Origin: SAR324 cluster bacterium
GTDB taxonomy: Bacteria; SAR324; XYD2-FULL-50-16
Assembly (NCBI GenBank): GCA_028282885.1
Contig: JANQGX010000028.1
Span: 62,001-126,000 of the forward strand
Direction of reading: 5' to 3'
Length of the DNA: 64,000 nucleotides
The notes under the pieces are model-generated. The model saw only the letters and a list, made by a program, of their open reading frames with translations, ran no database searches and had not been told where the DNA came from. Of this stretch, positions 44,136-53,154 are shown in pieces. The first letter of the stretch is position 1. The number at the start of each line of letters is the position of its first letter. The position numbers and the translations under genes are program-made.

Positions 44136-45239
44136 TTATTTTATTTGCCCTTCAAATCGGCGGCTGTACTTGGAGAGTACGGAACACGTTATCATATAGA
44201 CGGCTGCTGTGAAGATATAGCCCGTAAGCAGGATGTGATGTCCACCAATCCAATCCGGCGATTCGGTTCCAAAATGGATGGTAGCAATAAAATCGAACAG
44301 GCCGATTACCAGGAGAACACTGGTTTCTTTTATGATGATGATCATACAGTTCACAAGGGCAGGCACAATGGTTTTGATTGCCTGGGGCAATATAATAAAG
44401 GCCATGGTGCTGAACCAGCCGAGTCCAACCGTTAAAGCCGCATCGTACTGTTCACGTCTGATCGACTGCAATCCTCCCCGAAAGACTTCGGAAGTCATGG
44501 AGCCGTTAAATAGCATGAATGCTATCATCGTTCTGGCAAACAGATCGATGTTTACCCCTTCCGGCAGAACCAAAGGGAAGATGGTTGCCGCTGAGAAAAG
44601 GAACGCCAACAGGGGAATGCCTCTGACTATCTCCACAAATCCAATACAGAGCAGACGGATCACGGGCATATTGGACATGCGTCCAAGTGCCAGCAGGAGC
44701 CCAAACGGAAGTGTGCTGATCATCGTGAAAACGGCAGTTACGACCGTTACCAGCAAACCACCCCAGTTGTTTGTCGGAACATGACTTAACCCGAAACTTC
44801 CGCCTATTAGAAGGTAATACGATATTATCGGGAAAACCGTCCATAAGCTGACCAGGGCCCAGGACTTTCCGGGAATCCGACGTATGGCAATCCAGATAAT
44901 CAGAATTGTCAGAATTCCAAAAAAAAGGAAAATCCGCCAAAGTTCCTGTACCGGGTATTGGCCAGCCAAAATAGGTTTCCAACGGGCAATGATAAAGGAC
45001 CAGCAGGCACCGTCCGGATTTGAACAGCTCTTGGCGGTTGTTCCGGTCCATTGGGCTGATACAATACCCCAGCTCACAAGGTGTATCAGCAGATATCCTG
45101 CTCCTCCCAGTAGCAACAGAGTTACCAGTCCATTGGGAATGCTGGAAAAAGATCGTTTCAGAAATCTGCCTAGAGGGCCTCCTTCACGGACAGGAGGGGT
45201 CATAGCCTCAATAAAAGTATTAGTTTTGGATTCAGGCAT
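44136..45239 (-). CDS. aapM: Amino-acid ABC transporter permease (AapM type)
   Basis: This 367-residue membrane protein has the long N-terminus of AapM (SSIPNGLVTLLLLGGAGYLL) and a C-terminal HisM-type domain with the coupling segment EVFRGGLQSIRREQYDAALT. The start overlaps the stop of the preceding permease by one base (TAATG) with GGAGG just upstream. It forms a heterodimer with AapQ. Confidence 0.92.
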   Translation of the reverse strand: MPESKTNTFIEAMTPPVREGGPLGRFLKRSFSSIPNGLVTLLLLGGAGYLLIHLVSWGIVSAQWTGTTAKSCSNPDGACWSFIIARWKPILAGQYPVQELWRIFLFFGILTILIIWIAIRRIPGKSWALVSLWTVFPIISYYLLIGGSFGLSHVPTNNWGGLLVTVVTAVFTMISTLPFGLLLALGRMSNMPVIRLLCIGFVEIVRGIPLLAFLFSAATIFPLVLPEGVNIDLFARTMIAFMLFNGSMTSEVFRGGLQSIRREQYDAALTVGLGWFSTMAFIILPQAIKTIVPALVNCMIIIIKETSVLLVIGLFDFIATIHFGTESPDWIGGHHILLTGYIFTAAVYMITCSVLSKYSRRFEGQIK

Positions 45240-46405
45240 TATCGACCTCCACGGCGCATGATGAAGCCGTTATAAGTGTTCAACAACCAGGTCAATGTCA
45301 AATTTGTTGCTAAAAAGAGACCCATAATGATGAACATGCATTCGATCGCCTGACTGGTTTGAGTAATAATTGTGCCACCGATAACAGACATAATATCCGG
45401 ATATGCTATGGCCGCAGAAAGAGAGGAGGCTTTAATGACAATCTGAAGCTGACCACCGGCAGGCGGGATGGCAACTCTTAAAGCCTGGGGCAGTACAATC
45501 AAGAGGTTGGATTTAATACCGGAAAGGCCCACAGTCTCTGCCGCTTCATGTTGTCCCTTGGAAATGGAGATGATTCCGGATCTGAATATCTCCGACATGA
45601 AAGTGCTGTTATAGACTGAAAGACCGGCCAGCATTGCAACGAACTCAGGTCGTATGGTCAAACCTCCGCGATAGGTGAATCCCGAAAGGACCGGTAACTC
45701 CCATTTTCCCAAGGGACCGCCAAATAGCAGGATTGCCAAGGAAGCAGAAAGGACGATTAATACCCAAATCCAGGTTTTTCGATCAACCCGTCCGTAGGTT
45801 GTTTTTTTTCGATAAAGGATGATGATCGCCGCTACAACACAGATGAGCAGGCCGGCGGATACAAGCACCCCGAAAAAAGTGAATTGAAAAGCAGGAAGAA
45901 AAAGGCCTCGATTGTTTAAAACAACAGATCCCAGAATATGAGAGTTTCTGACAGAGGGGAGAGAGGCGATGACGCCAAAATACCAGAAGAAAATCTGGAG
46001 CAACAATGGAATATTTCTGAAGGTTTCAACATAAAGCTCTGCCACTAAACTCAAAACCGGATTTTTGGAAAACCGAGTAAACGCGACGATAAGACCCAGG
46101 ACGGAGCAGAGGAGAATACCGCTTAAGGCCAGAACAATCGTGTTCAAATAGGCCGCAATCATTGCCTGCAAATAGCTGGAACCTTCTTGAAAATCGATCA
46201 GCTTTTGAGAAATATCAAATCCGGCGTCGCTGGTTAAAAAACCAAAACCCGCACTTATTCCGAGCCTTTCCAGATTTGATTGAGCGTTTAAAACCATTTT
46301 CCACCCAATCCAAACCAATAACAGGATAATGGCAACCTGAAAAATCAGCGCCGGAATTTGCTCCCTTCTTTTCGGGGTTAATAATGCATTCCTTCTCATG
46401 GACAT
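45239..46405 (-). CDS. aapQ: Amino-acid ABC transporter permease (AapQ type)
   Basis: This 388-residue membrane protein has the AapQ layout: an N-terminal helix, SYLQAMIAAYLNTIVLALSG, a periplasmic loop (residues about 140-170), and the coupling segment EIFRSGIISISKGQHEAAET. It is the second gene of the operon, following the binding protein by 63 bases. Confidence 0.92.
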   Translation of the reverse strand: MSMRRNALLTPKRREQIPALIFQVAIILLLVWIGWKMVLNAQSNLERLGISAGFGFLTSDAGFDISQKLIDFQEGSSYLQAMIAAYLNTIVLALSGILLCSVLGLIVAFTRFSKNPVLSLVAELYVETFRNIPLLLQIFFWYFGVIASLPSVRNSHILGSVVLNNRGLFLPAFQFTFFGVLVSAGLLICVVAAIIILYRKKTTYGRVDRKTWIWVLIVLSASLAILLFGGPLGKWELPVLSGFTYRGGLTIRPEFVAMLAGLSVYNSTFMSEIFRSGIISISKGQHEAAETVGLSGIKSNLLIVLPQALRVAIPPAGGQLQIVIKASSLSAAIAYPDIMSVIGGTIITQTSQAIECMFIIMGLFLATNLTLTWLLNTYNGFIMRRGGR

Positions 46406-46468
46406 TACGAGGCAACAGAGATTTAATCCACCGGTTCAATTTTGATTTGGCCGGTGGTATTCAGTTGG

Positions 46469-47503
46469 TTATCGAAAAGGCATTGACATCATTAAACCAC
46501 CCTCATTCCACAAGGCGTTCAAGCCACGATCCAGTCCCAGCGGTGTATCCGGTCCAAGATTCCGATTCCATATTTCACCATAATTACCCACTGCTTTTAT
46601 AGCGTTATACGACCAGTCTTTGGATAATCCCAGTTTGGCCCCCATATTCCCTGAGACTCCCAGCAATCGTTTGATCTCGGGATTCCTGCTCGTTTTCTTT
46701 AACGAATCGATATTGGCTTGAGTGATTCCCATCTCTTCAGCAGCGATGAGGGCGTTTAAGGTCCACCTGACTGCATCGCCAAGGCGATCTTCACCATGAG
46801 CAACCAATGGTCCTATCGGCTCTTTTGAAATTCTTTCAGGAAGAATCATATGCTGACTTCGATCGGGCAGTTTCTGAGAGTGCGCTGCCAGGCCAAAACT
46901 GTCCGTCGTCATGGCATCACAACGTTTTGCCCCATATGCAGTCAAAGCCTGCTCATTATTCTGGAATGCCAGTAGTTCAAAAGTGAAACCGTTTTTTCGG
47001 AAGTAATCGGTTACATTCATCTCACTGGTCGACCCCTGTGAAACACAAAGTACTGCTCCGTTTAAATCGGCAATTTTCTTGACCCCCAAATCCTTTCTGA
47101 TTAGAAATCCCTGGCCGTCAAAGTTCATCACCCTTGTATAATTCAAAGATCCGGCGTCTCTTGACAGTGTCCAGGTAAATCGGTGTACAAGTACGTCCAG
47201 TGTCCCGGCTCTGAGGCTCGGAAATGCCTGCTTCCCTTTCACGGGACGCAACTGGGTCTTATTGGGATCTCCAAGGATTGCCGCACTGATTGCTTTGGTA
47301 AGATCGATGTCAAATCCCACCCTGTTTCCCTGGTTGTCAGTTGAAGAGAACCCGGGAGAGTTAGGTGCAATACCAATTATCAGTGATCCCCTTTTTTTAA
47401 TATCGTCCAGCCGGTCTGCATATACCTGGACCACCAGACCTAATGATAATAATGACATAGTCAAAGCTTTCAAAATGCTCTTAACCAAATGGGAAGTTTT
47501 CAT
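46469..47503 (-). CDS. aapJ: Amino-acid ABC transporter periplasmic binding protein (AapJ type)
   Basis: This 344-residue protein begins with a signal peptide (MKTSHLVK, hydrophobic, VYA cleavage near residue 29) and DRLDDIKKRGSLIIGI. GFDIDLTKAISAAILGD and LGVKKIADLNGAVLCVSQG are family-3 binding protein hallmarks. A longer frame starts 72 bases upstream, but GGAGATCAACACC before the ATG at 47503 and the signal peptide fix this start. It opens the aapJQMP operon; general L-amino acid uptake is the family role. Confidence 0.92.
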   Translation of the reverse strand: MKTSHLVKSILKALTMSLLSLGLVVQVYADRLDDIKKRGSLIIGIAPNSPGFSSTDNQGNRVGFDIDLTKAISAAILGDPNKTQLRPVKGKQAFPSLRAGTLDVLVHRFTWTLSRDAGSLNYTRVMNFDGQGFLIRKDLGVKKIADLNGAVLCVSQGSTSEMNVTDYFRKNGFTFELLAFQNNEQALTAYGAKRCDAMTTDSFGLAAHSQKLPDRSQHMILPERISKEPIGPLVAHGEDRLGDAVRWTLNALIAAEEMGITQANIDSLKKTSRNPEIKRLLGVSGNMGAKLGLSKDWSYNAIKAVGNYGEIWNRNLGPDTPLGLDRGLNALWNEGGLMMSMPFR

Positions 47504-47721
47504 GGTGTTGATCTCCGGTTTGCTGTTCATCAGTAGCCGCTCATCAGATGGCTTGATGATTTTGAACAGGGTCATCTGATGGGTAGCAGGATCATTGAAC
47601 TGGTGAAATTAATCAGTTTATTTCATAATAAGCAACAAATAAATATTAATATGAAACTTTTTTCAATGTCAAGAACTTTCGTTAAGACCTCAAACTACAA
47701 GGTTTCTTGCTTTAGGATAAG

Positions 47722-47750
47722 TTGACATAAACATCCGGTTTTAATAAGAC
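47722..47750 (+). promoter_or_regulatory. Possible sigma-70 promoter of the IclR gene
   Basis: A perfect TTGACA (47722-47727) lies 17 bases before TAAGAC, a poor -10 match, about 50 bases ahead of the IclR start. It sits in the AT-rich region between the divergent aapJ and IclR genes. A better -10 is not visible. Confidence 0.3.
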
Positions 47751-47796
47751 ATAGTTTTTGCTCAATGTGAAACAAATCCTTAACAATGAGATTTCT

Positions 47797-48567
47797 ATGT
47801 CCAGCATCCAGGAGCTTTCATCCTTAAATAAGGCAATTGATATTCTTGTCGCTGTTTGCAACGGTATCAGCAGAATTTCTGATATCGAAAGATCCTTGGG
47901 GTACAATAAAACTACCATTTATCGGGTTCTGAACACTTATGAGAAAAAGAAGCTCATCATAAAAAATCCCGATACACGTCAATACTTTCCCGGACACTAT
48001 CTTTTTTCGCTTTTGGGTGAACCTTTTAAGATCCACCAGGTTTTGATTCATTGTGCTCAAGGTGAAATGGAGAGACTCCGTGATCAGTTTGATGAGACAG
48101 TCGCGTTAATGGTTTCCCATGGAGCGAATCGGTTTTTACTTCATTCGATTCATACTGACGGGCAGGTCAAGTTTTTTGCGGAAGTCGGTTTGATGGGTCC
48201 CCTATACGATGGAGTTGCAGGTAGAGTCTTACTTTCACAGCTTTCTGATGAAGAACTTGACGGTCTGATGAAAAACATCGAAATCCACTCGTCCAACCCC
48301 AATACACCGAAGGATAATAAGTCTTTGAAGGCAGAAATAAAAAAAATCCGCAAACAACGCTACGGCAGCACCTATCGGGCGAAAGGCGACGGGACGATTG
48401 CTATATCGACGCCTGTTTTCGGCTATTCCTGCCCTGTTGCGATTGTCACAGCAGGATTTGCCGACAGGCTCAAGAAAAAACACAAATTAATTATCGAAAG
48501 TTTTCAACAGAGTTCGGAGAAAATCTCAACCCAGTTAGAACTTATCCTGGGACAAATTCGGAAATAG
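47797..48567 (+). CDS. IclR-family transcriptional regulator
   Basis: This 256-residue protein has an N-terminal winged helix (LSSLNKAIDILVAVCNGISR, then NKTTIYRVLNTYEKKKLI) and an IclR effector domain (GPLYDGVAGRVLLSQLSDEEL and AISTPVFGYSCPVAIVTAGF). These regulators respond to small organic acids. I chose the ATG at 47797; a TTG 39 bases upstream is possible. It is divergent from the amino-acid transporter operon and co-directional with MFS and SDR genes, either of which it may control. Confidence 0.9.
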   Translation: MSSIQELSSLNKAIDILVAVCNGISRISDIERSLGYNKTTIYRVLNTYEKKKLIIKNPDTRQYFPGHYLFSLLGEPFKIHQVLIHCAQGEMERLRDQFDETVALMVSHGANRFLLHSIHTDGQVKFFAEVGLMGPLYDGVAGRVLLSQLSDEELDGLMKNIEIHSSNPNTPKDNKSLKAEIKKIRKQRYGSTYRAKGDGTIAISTPVFGYSCPVAIVTAGFADRLKKKHKLIIESFQQSSEKISTQLELILGQIRK

Positions 48568-48581
48568 GCTACACTTTAATA

Positions 48582-49859
48582 ATGAGCAAGCGTTTGATGA
48601 CCCCCAGGGTATTCCCGAAAGTGTTTTACGGATGGTATGTGCTGGCCGCTTCTTTTGTGATGCTGTTCTTCAACTCCGGTGCGCAGTTTACAATCGGAGT
48701 GATCTTCAAGCCTATCATTGCCGATTTCGGCTGGAACCGCGGGGATGTTTCCCTGGCGGTTTTTGTGAATTTGGTTTTCTACGCCACATTCATGCTTGCC
48801 ATGGGGAAGGCCTACGACCGATTCGGCCCCAAATGGATTATTCTGGTTTCAGCCACTTTCCTGGGGGTTGGATTTATCGGTCTTTCGCGATTGGAATCCT
48901 ATTCCGGTTTTATTCTCTCTTATGGTGTTTTTTGCGGTATCGGTTTTAGCGGCAGTACAGTGCTGATATTTACCTCCCTGGTCAGCAAGTGGTTTATGAA
49001 ATGGAGAGGCCTGGTAATCAGCATAGCCCTTTCGGGAGGTTGCCTGGGTCAGTTTTTCCTGATTCCGTTCTACACCGATATCATCATCAACAGTGGCTGG
49101 CGGGATGCCTGTCTGTATACGGGATTGGTGATTCTCGTGGTTAATACGATTCTGGTCTTTCTGGTGATCAGGGGTGATCCGCATATGTTGGGATATCACC
49201 CCCTGGGGGCTGATGTTTTAAGCGATGGTGTTGGGGAAGAAAGTGATGGGAAAGAAACCGTTCAAGGTCCCGATTTCGGTTTGAAAGCGGCGATGCGAAC
49301 CCGTTCCTTCTGGTTTTTCACCTGGGTGATGTTTGTTTGTGGCGCTGGTGATTACCTGGTTTCAACGCATCTTGTTCCCTTTGTTACAGATTCCGGCATT
49401 TCTCAAACAACAGCAGGAGATATGCTGGCCTGGTTCGGACTATTTAGTCTTTTCGGTGTCATTGTGGCAGGGCCTGTTTCCGATGTGATCGGAAACAAAC
49501 TCCCGATCCTCATCACCTTCCTGATTCGCGCTCTTCTCTTTTTTATCATTATCAATTTTCAATCCACCCCGATGTTTTACCTGTTTTCCCTGGGTTTTGG
49601 ATTTACCCTGCTGATTACAGCCGTTCTGAATGTGACCCTGGTGGGTAAGCTGTACGGCTTTACTAATATTGGTTTGCTGACGGGATTTATCACCACGGTG
49701 CATCACCTGGGTGGCGGATTTCTGGCCTATGCCGGGGGGATTATCTTTGATGTGCAACACAACTATCAACTGGTTTTTCTCATTTACGCAATCATGTCAC
49801 TGATGGCAGTTTTAAGTTGCTGTTTTATCAGGGAGAAACGACATGAACTAAACGTTTAG
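48582..49859 (+). CDS. MFS transporter, oxalate/formate-monocarboxylate type
   Basis: This 425-residue protein has 12 membrane helices and the family start FYGWYVLAASFVMLFFNSGA. GKAYDRFGPKWIIL is the loop 2-3 signature. Members of this branch move small carboxylates. It follows the IclR gene by 14 bases and precedes the SDR by 16, so it probably imports the SDR substrate. No ribosome binding site is obvious before the ATG. Confidence 0.88.
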   Translation: MSKRLMTPRVFPKVFYGWYVLAASFVMLFFNSGAQFTIGVIFKPIIADFGWNRGDVSLAVFVNLVFYATFMLAMGKAYDRFGPKWIILVSATFLGVGFIGLSRLESYSGFILSYGVFCGIGFSGSTVLIFTSLVSKWFMKWRGLVISIALSGGCLGQFFLIPFYTDIIINSGWRDACLYTGLVILVVNTILVFLVIRGDPHMLGYHPLGADVLSDGVGEESDGKETVQGPDFGLKAAMRTRSFWFFTWVMFVCGAGDYLVSTHLVPFVTDSGISQTTAGDMLAWFGLFSLFGVIVAGPVSDVIGNKLPILITFLIRALLFFIIINFQSTPMFYLFSLGFGFTLLITAVLNVTLVGKLYGFTNIGLLTGFITTVHHLGGGFLAYAGGIIFDVQHNYQLVFLIYAIMSLMAVLSCCFIREKRHELNV

Positions 49860-49875
49860 CTTTTAAGGAGTAACC

Positions 49876-50667
49876 ATGTGTGAAACCATGTCTGGAAAAG
49901 TTGCCTTGATCACCGGAGGGGGATCAGGCTTGGGGGCGGCAGTGGCGCGGAGATTCTCCGCAAACGGAGCCTCGGTTGTTGTTACCGGCCGGCGTGAAGA
50001 GCCGATCAAAAAAGTTGCGGACGAAACCGGAGGCAGATTTGCTGCAGGTGATGTCACGGACAGTGATCATCTTGCTCGTGCCGTAGAAATCGCTGTCACT
50101 GAGTTTGGCGGACTTGATATCGTCGTTGCCAATGCCGGGGTTATTTCAATGGCAGATGCTGTTTCAGTGGATGATGCCGATTGGCAGCAGATGATCGATA
50201 TCAACCTGACAGGGGTCATGAAAACAGCGAAAGCAGCGTTGCCGGCTCTGATTAACAGGGGGAAGGGTGCGATAGTGAACGTTTCTTCGGTAGCCGGGTT
50301 GATGGGAGTTGGCGAAGGTGTTGGCTACTGCTCTTCAAAATCCGCTTTGCTGGGTCTTACCCGATCACTGGCATTGGACTACGGTCCGCAGGGAGTTCGC
50401 GTGAATACGCTCTGTCCTGGCTGGTTCAGATCGGAAATGAGTGAAATGGAGATGGAGGAGTTGGCGAAGGAAAAGAACATCACTGTGGAGCAGGCAGTAC
50501 AGCGAGTGACCCAATATCTGCCCTTGCAGAGAATGGCCGATCCGGATGAGATTGCTGCCTGCGTTGAATTTCTTGCTTCAGACAACGCCTCTTTTGTAAC
50601 CGGGACAACGCTGGTTGCCGATGGCGGAGGAGCGATTGTGGATGTGGGCATGCTTGGATTTCTGTAA
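49876..50667 (+). CDS. Short-chain dehydrogenase/reductase
   Basis: This 263-residue protein has the cofactor motif TGGGSGLGAA, NAGV, the catalytic serine in NVSSVAGLMG, and the YCSSK tyrosine-lysine pair. It matches classical SDRs that oxidise secondary alcohols or reduce ketones with NAD(P). AAGGAG precedes the ATG. It is in an operon with the MFS carrier. Substrate unknown. Confidence 0.92.
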   Translation: MCETMSGKVALITGGGSGLGAAVARRFSANGASVVVTGRREEPIKKVADETGGRFAAGDVTDSDHLARAVEIAVTEFGGLDIVVANAGVISMADAVSVDDADWQQMIDINLTGVMKTAKAALPALINRGKGAIVNVSSVAGLMGVGEGVGYCSSKSALLGLTRSLALDYGPQGVRVNTLCPGWFRSEMSEMEMEELAKEKNITVEQAVQRVTQYLPLQRMADPDEIAACVEFLASDNASFVTGTTLVADGGGAIVDVGMLGFL

Positions 50668-50797
50668 CGCCCGTAACGAACGGTTGCAAATCTATTGGTC
50701 GATATATAGAGTTTCATCAAAGGAGGTTGTGTAGACTCCTGTTCTGGCTTTTAATGACATAAAAGAATGACGAACAGTCTAACCGGGAGAAAAGAAG

Positions 50798-51601
50798 ATG
50801 AGTAAAAAATCGGAAATTATACAGGTGGGCGAACTGGCGGTGGGATTCAGTGAAAATGTTCTTCCCGATACGGATGAACTGGCGGGTAAAACCCTTAAGC
50901 TCTATTTTAACAAAGGTCCGATGATGACCTATACCTTCCTGGATGGGGAGTATCTGACTTGGGAGACAAAGCCAAAATCCGGTAAACCCAAAGTTCAAAG
51001 GGAGAAATACCGTGCGACCTGCCCCAGGCCAAATATCTATTTTGTCGATTTTATCAAAAAAAGCTCCCGTGCCACATCGGTCAGCCTGGTTTTGGATTTG
51101 AAAAAGAAAACTGCCACGTCCCTCACCGGAACGCTGCCCACGGAATCTCAAGCCAGGGCGGACAGACTGAAGAGGGTTGATTCCGGAAACTACGAAACAG
51201 CGGTTGCAGCGGAATTTCAGTTTGCGTCGATAGGGAAGACATTCAGTTCCAAAACCCAAAGACATAAGATTACCAAAGAGCTGATCGGGAAACGGGTGGA
51301 GTATGTCTACAGCAAAAAAGATACTTATGAGCATATCTATCTCAACGAAGATCGCTACACTTGGCACTGTCTGGCCGGTATCGAAAGAGGTATGGCGGAT
51401 ACGGATCTTTGTCACTACTACAAAATTGCTAAAAATCTCTATCTTTTTGTCTGGAGAGAAAAACTAGTACCAACCTTGGGAGTTGTCGTGATCAATCTCG
51501 ATGAGATGAAGACCACTGGCAAGATCTTTGGCTACGAATCGGGGGACTTCAAACAACTGACCAATTTTCCGGTTGGAGCTTTCGCCCGCCACCGCAAGTA
51601 G
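50798..51601 (+). CDS. MoaF-related protein
   Basis: This 267-residue protein has the MoaF layout of two related halves: ELAGKTLKLYFNKGPMMTYTF in the first and KELIGKRVEYVYSKKDTYEHIY then GADTD-like LCHYYKIAKNLYLFVWREKL in the second. MoaF proteins are lipocalin-like and named from Klebsiella genes next to the monoamine regulon; their role is not settled. GGGAG lies nine bases before the ATG. It follows the SDR by 130 bases. Confidence 0.75.
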   Translation: MSKKSEIIQVGELAVGFSENVLPDTDELAGKTLKLYFNKGPMMTYTFLDGEYLTWETKPKSGKPKVQREKYRATCPRPNIYFVDFIKKSSRATSVSLVLDLKKKTATSLTGTLPTESQARADRLKRVDSGNYETAVAAEFQFASIGKTFSSKTQRHKITKELIGKRVEYVYSKKDTYEHIYLNEDRYTWHCLAGIERGMADTDLCHYYKIAKNLYLFVWREKLVPTLGVVVINLDEMKTTGKIFGYESGDFKQLTNFPVGAFARHRK

Positions 51602-51959
51602 TTTTATGTCATTGATTTATTGTTGCTGCTAAAGAGCTCCACTCAACGGTTGTGTAATAGGTTCACCGAAGTACGAGGCTTGTAACGAAGAACCCGGAAA
51701 AAATGGAAAGAAACGAAAGATTCCAATCCCTGAGGTATCTCTCCGGATGATTGCAGGAACCAGTTAATCTGTTTTACCCGTAGCGTTTTTCGAACGAAGA
51801 TTGAAAAAAACACAGCCTGGATTCAAAAATCAGAATGTTGTCTTCCGGTTATACGAAGCCTGCCCGTTGCTTTCTGCCAGCTTTTCGTCTGTAGACAGAA
51901 AAGGTCTCAAAAGGGTATGAATCAAAGGATTCCTGAAAGCTATCGGACAAAAAGCCGCA
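51602..51959. other. Intergenic region, nothing recognised
   Basis: About 360 bases between two plus-strand genes. A 158-codon frame on the opposite strand at 51830-52306 overlaps the next gene and has no protein-like features. No clear terminator or operator is visible to me. Confidence 0.4.
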
Positions 51960-52790
51960 ATGACATACAAACTTAAAATAAGAAAGACCAAGCCTTTTGA
52001 GCTGTTTAACAACCTGGAAAAAGATGATTTGGCAGAACTGGGTGTTTTCCTGAAAACAGTTGAAATTCCCAAAAAGAAAGGGAAAGAGATTGTGGCCGAA
52101 CATCTCTGGGTCAAGATTGACAGGACTGTATTTGAATCCAATGAGATATACCGGGGTGAATTAACCGAGGAGCCGAAATACCTTAAACAGATGCACAGGG
52201 GAGACACGATTGCCTTCTCTCCTGAAAATGTTCTTAACGCACGTAGCAGAAAGGCCCACAAAAAGGTTCGGAGTATAAAAGATTTTGTCTGTAGCGGCTT
52301 CGGCAAAGATCAGGCGGTGTACAAACAGGTATTGACTGACGGTAAGTATTGCTATGCCGTCGACCCCGACCAATTGATCCTGCGAACCAAGTCGATTATT
52401 GATGATGCAGTCTCCATAGAAAAGATGAGTTCCACTGAACGCAGACGATTCGATCAGCAGATGGTGCGTTTTGACAGGATTGAGCTCGATAAATTTCATG
52501 TCAGGCTGGATATCGATTTTATTAAGAGAAGTATGCCGAAGATCAGGGCTAAGTCCAATCTACAAGCCTCAATGGTTGAATCTCCCCTGATTCGGATTTC
52601 TGATCGAACCTTCCTCTCTTTTCACCAGGTCAGCAAGCTTCTTTTGCTGCTTAAAACAGTGCTGGTTTATATCCACGTTCATGAACAGCTTCCACAATTG
52701 TATTTCAAGAGTGATTTTTATGACGGATTTATCTGTCTCGGAAAACAGAACTCTGATTCCATCATAGTGGATGCCATCAGAACAAATTGA
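51960..52790 (+). CDS. Protein of unknown function with a DUF2314-like N-terminal part
   Basis: This 276-residue protein is soluble and basic. Residues about 20-95 recall DUF2314/DUF2185-type domains (IVAEHLWVKIDRTVFES, then GELTEEPKYLKQMHRGDTIAFS). Residues about 150-220 are charged and helical, and the C-terminal part has a hydrophobic stretch LSFHQVSKLLLLLKTVLVYI that could be a buried helix rather than a membrane span. I do not recognise a function. The ribosome binding site is weak. The gene stands alone. Confidence 0.6.
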   Translation: MTYKLKIRKTKPFELFNNLEKDDLAELGVFLKTVEIPKKKGKEIVAEHLWVKIDRTVFESNEIYRGELTEEPKYLKQMHRGDTIAFSPENVLNARSRKAHKKVRSIKDFVCSGFGKDQAVYKQVLTDGKYCYAVDPDQLILRTKSIIDDAVSIEKMSSTERRRFDQQMVRFDRIELDKFHVRLDIDFIKRSMPKIRAKSNLQASMVESPLIRISDRTFLSFHQVSKLLLLLKTVLVYIHVHEQLPQLYFKSDFYDGFICLGKQNSDSIIVDAIRTN

Positions 52791-53154
52791 TGAGTACGGC
52801 CGCCCTGGATGGCAACATATTCAAACCCCGTCTATTGCTGGAAATTTGCCTTTTTTTTCCTGAATTGATTCTTTGACAACCGTTTACCTGTTTTGTTATT
52901 TTTCGAGAGGATTTAAGTCGAGGTCGGTCTTTTAATTTCCATAATAAACCGGAGTCGTCCAAAACACCTGCAATGTAACTATAGTATTTTAAATCAGAAA
53001 GTTGTATTTTTGATGCGCTAATAGCTCCCCCCTTTTTTACACTGTCGAAAGAGATATCTGATTTGAGTGGAGCCAGATCGGAAATACATAAAACTTGCCT
53101 TTACAGGTCGAAAGACATTGGGGCATCGTACAGTGTCGGTTTTCGCAGCAAACC
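52791..53154. promoter_or_regulatory. AT-rich leader of the Big2 lipoprotein gene
   Basis: About 360 AT-rich bases with several T runs (52850-52860, 53028-53038) that could end the upstream gene and contain the promoter of the lipoprotein gene. A TTGACA-type box occurs at 52873, but no good -10 follows. No gene is supported. Confidence 0.4.

Noticed and set aside
51830..52306. 158-codon frame on the minus strand
   Set aside because: Antisense to the DUF2314-like gene, with codon use unlike neighbours; treated as a shadow.
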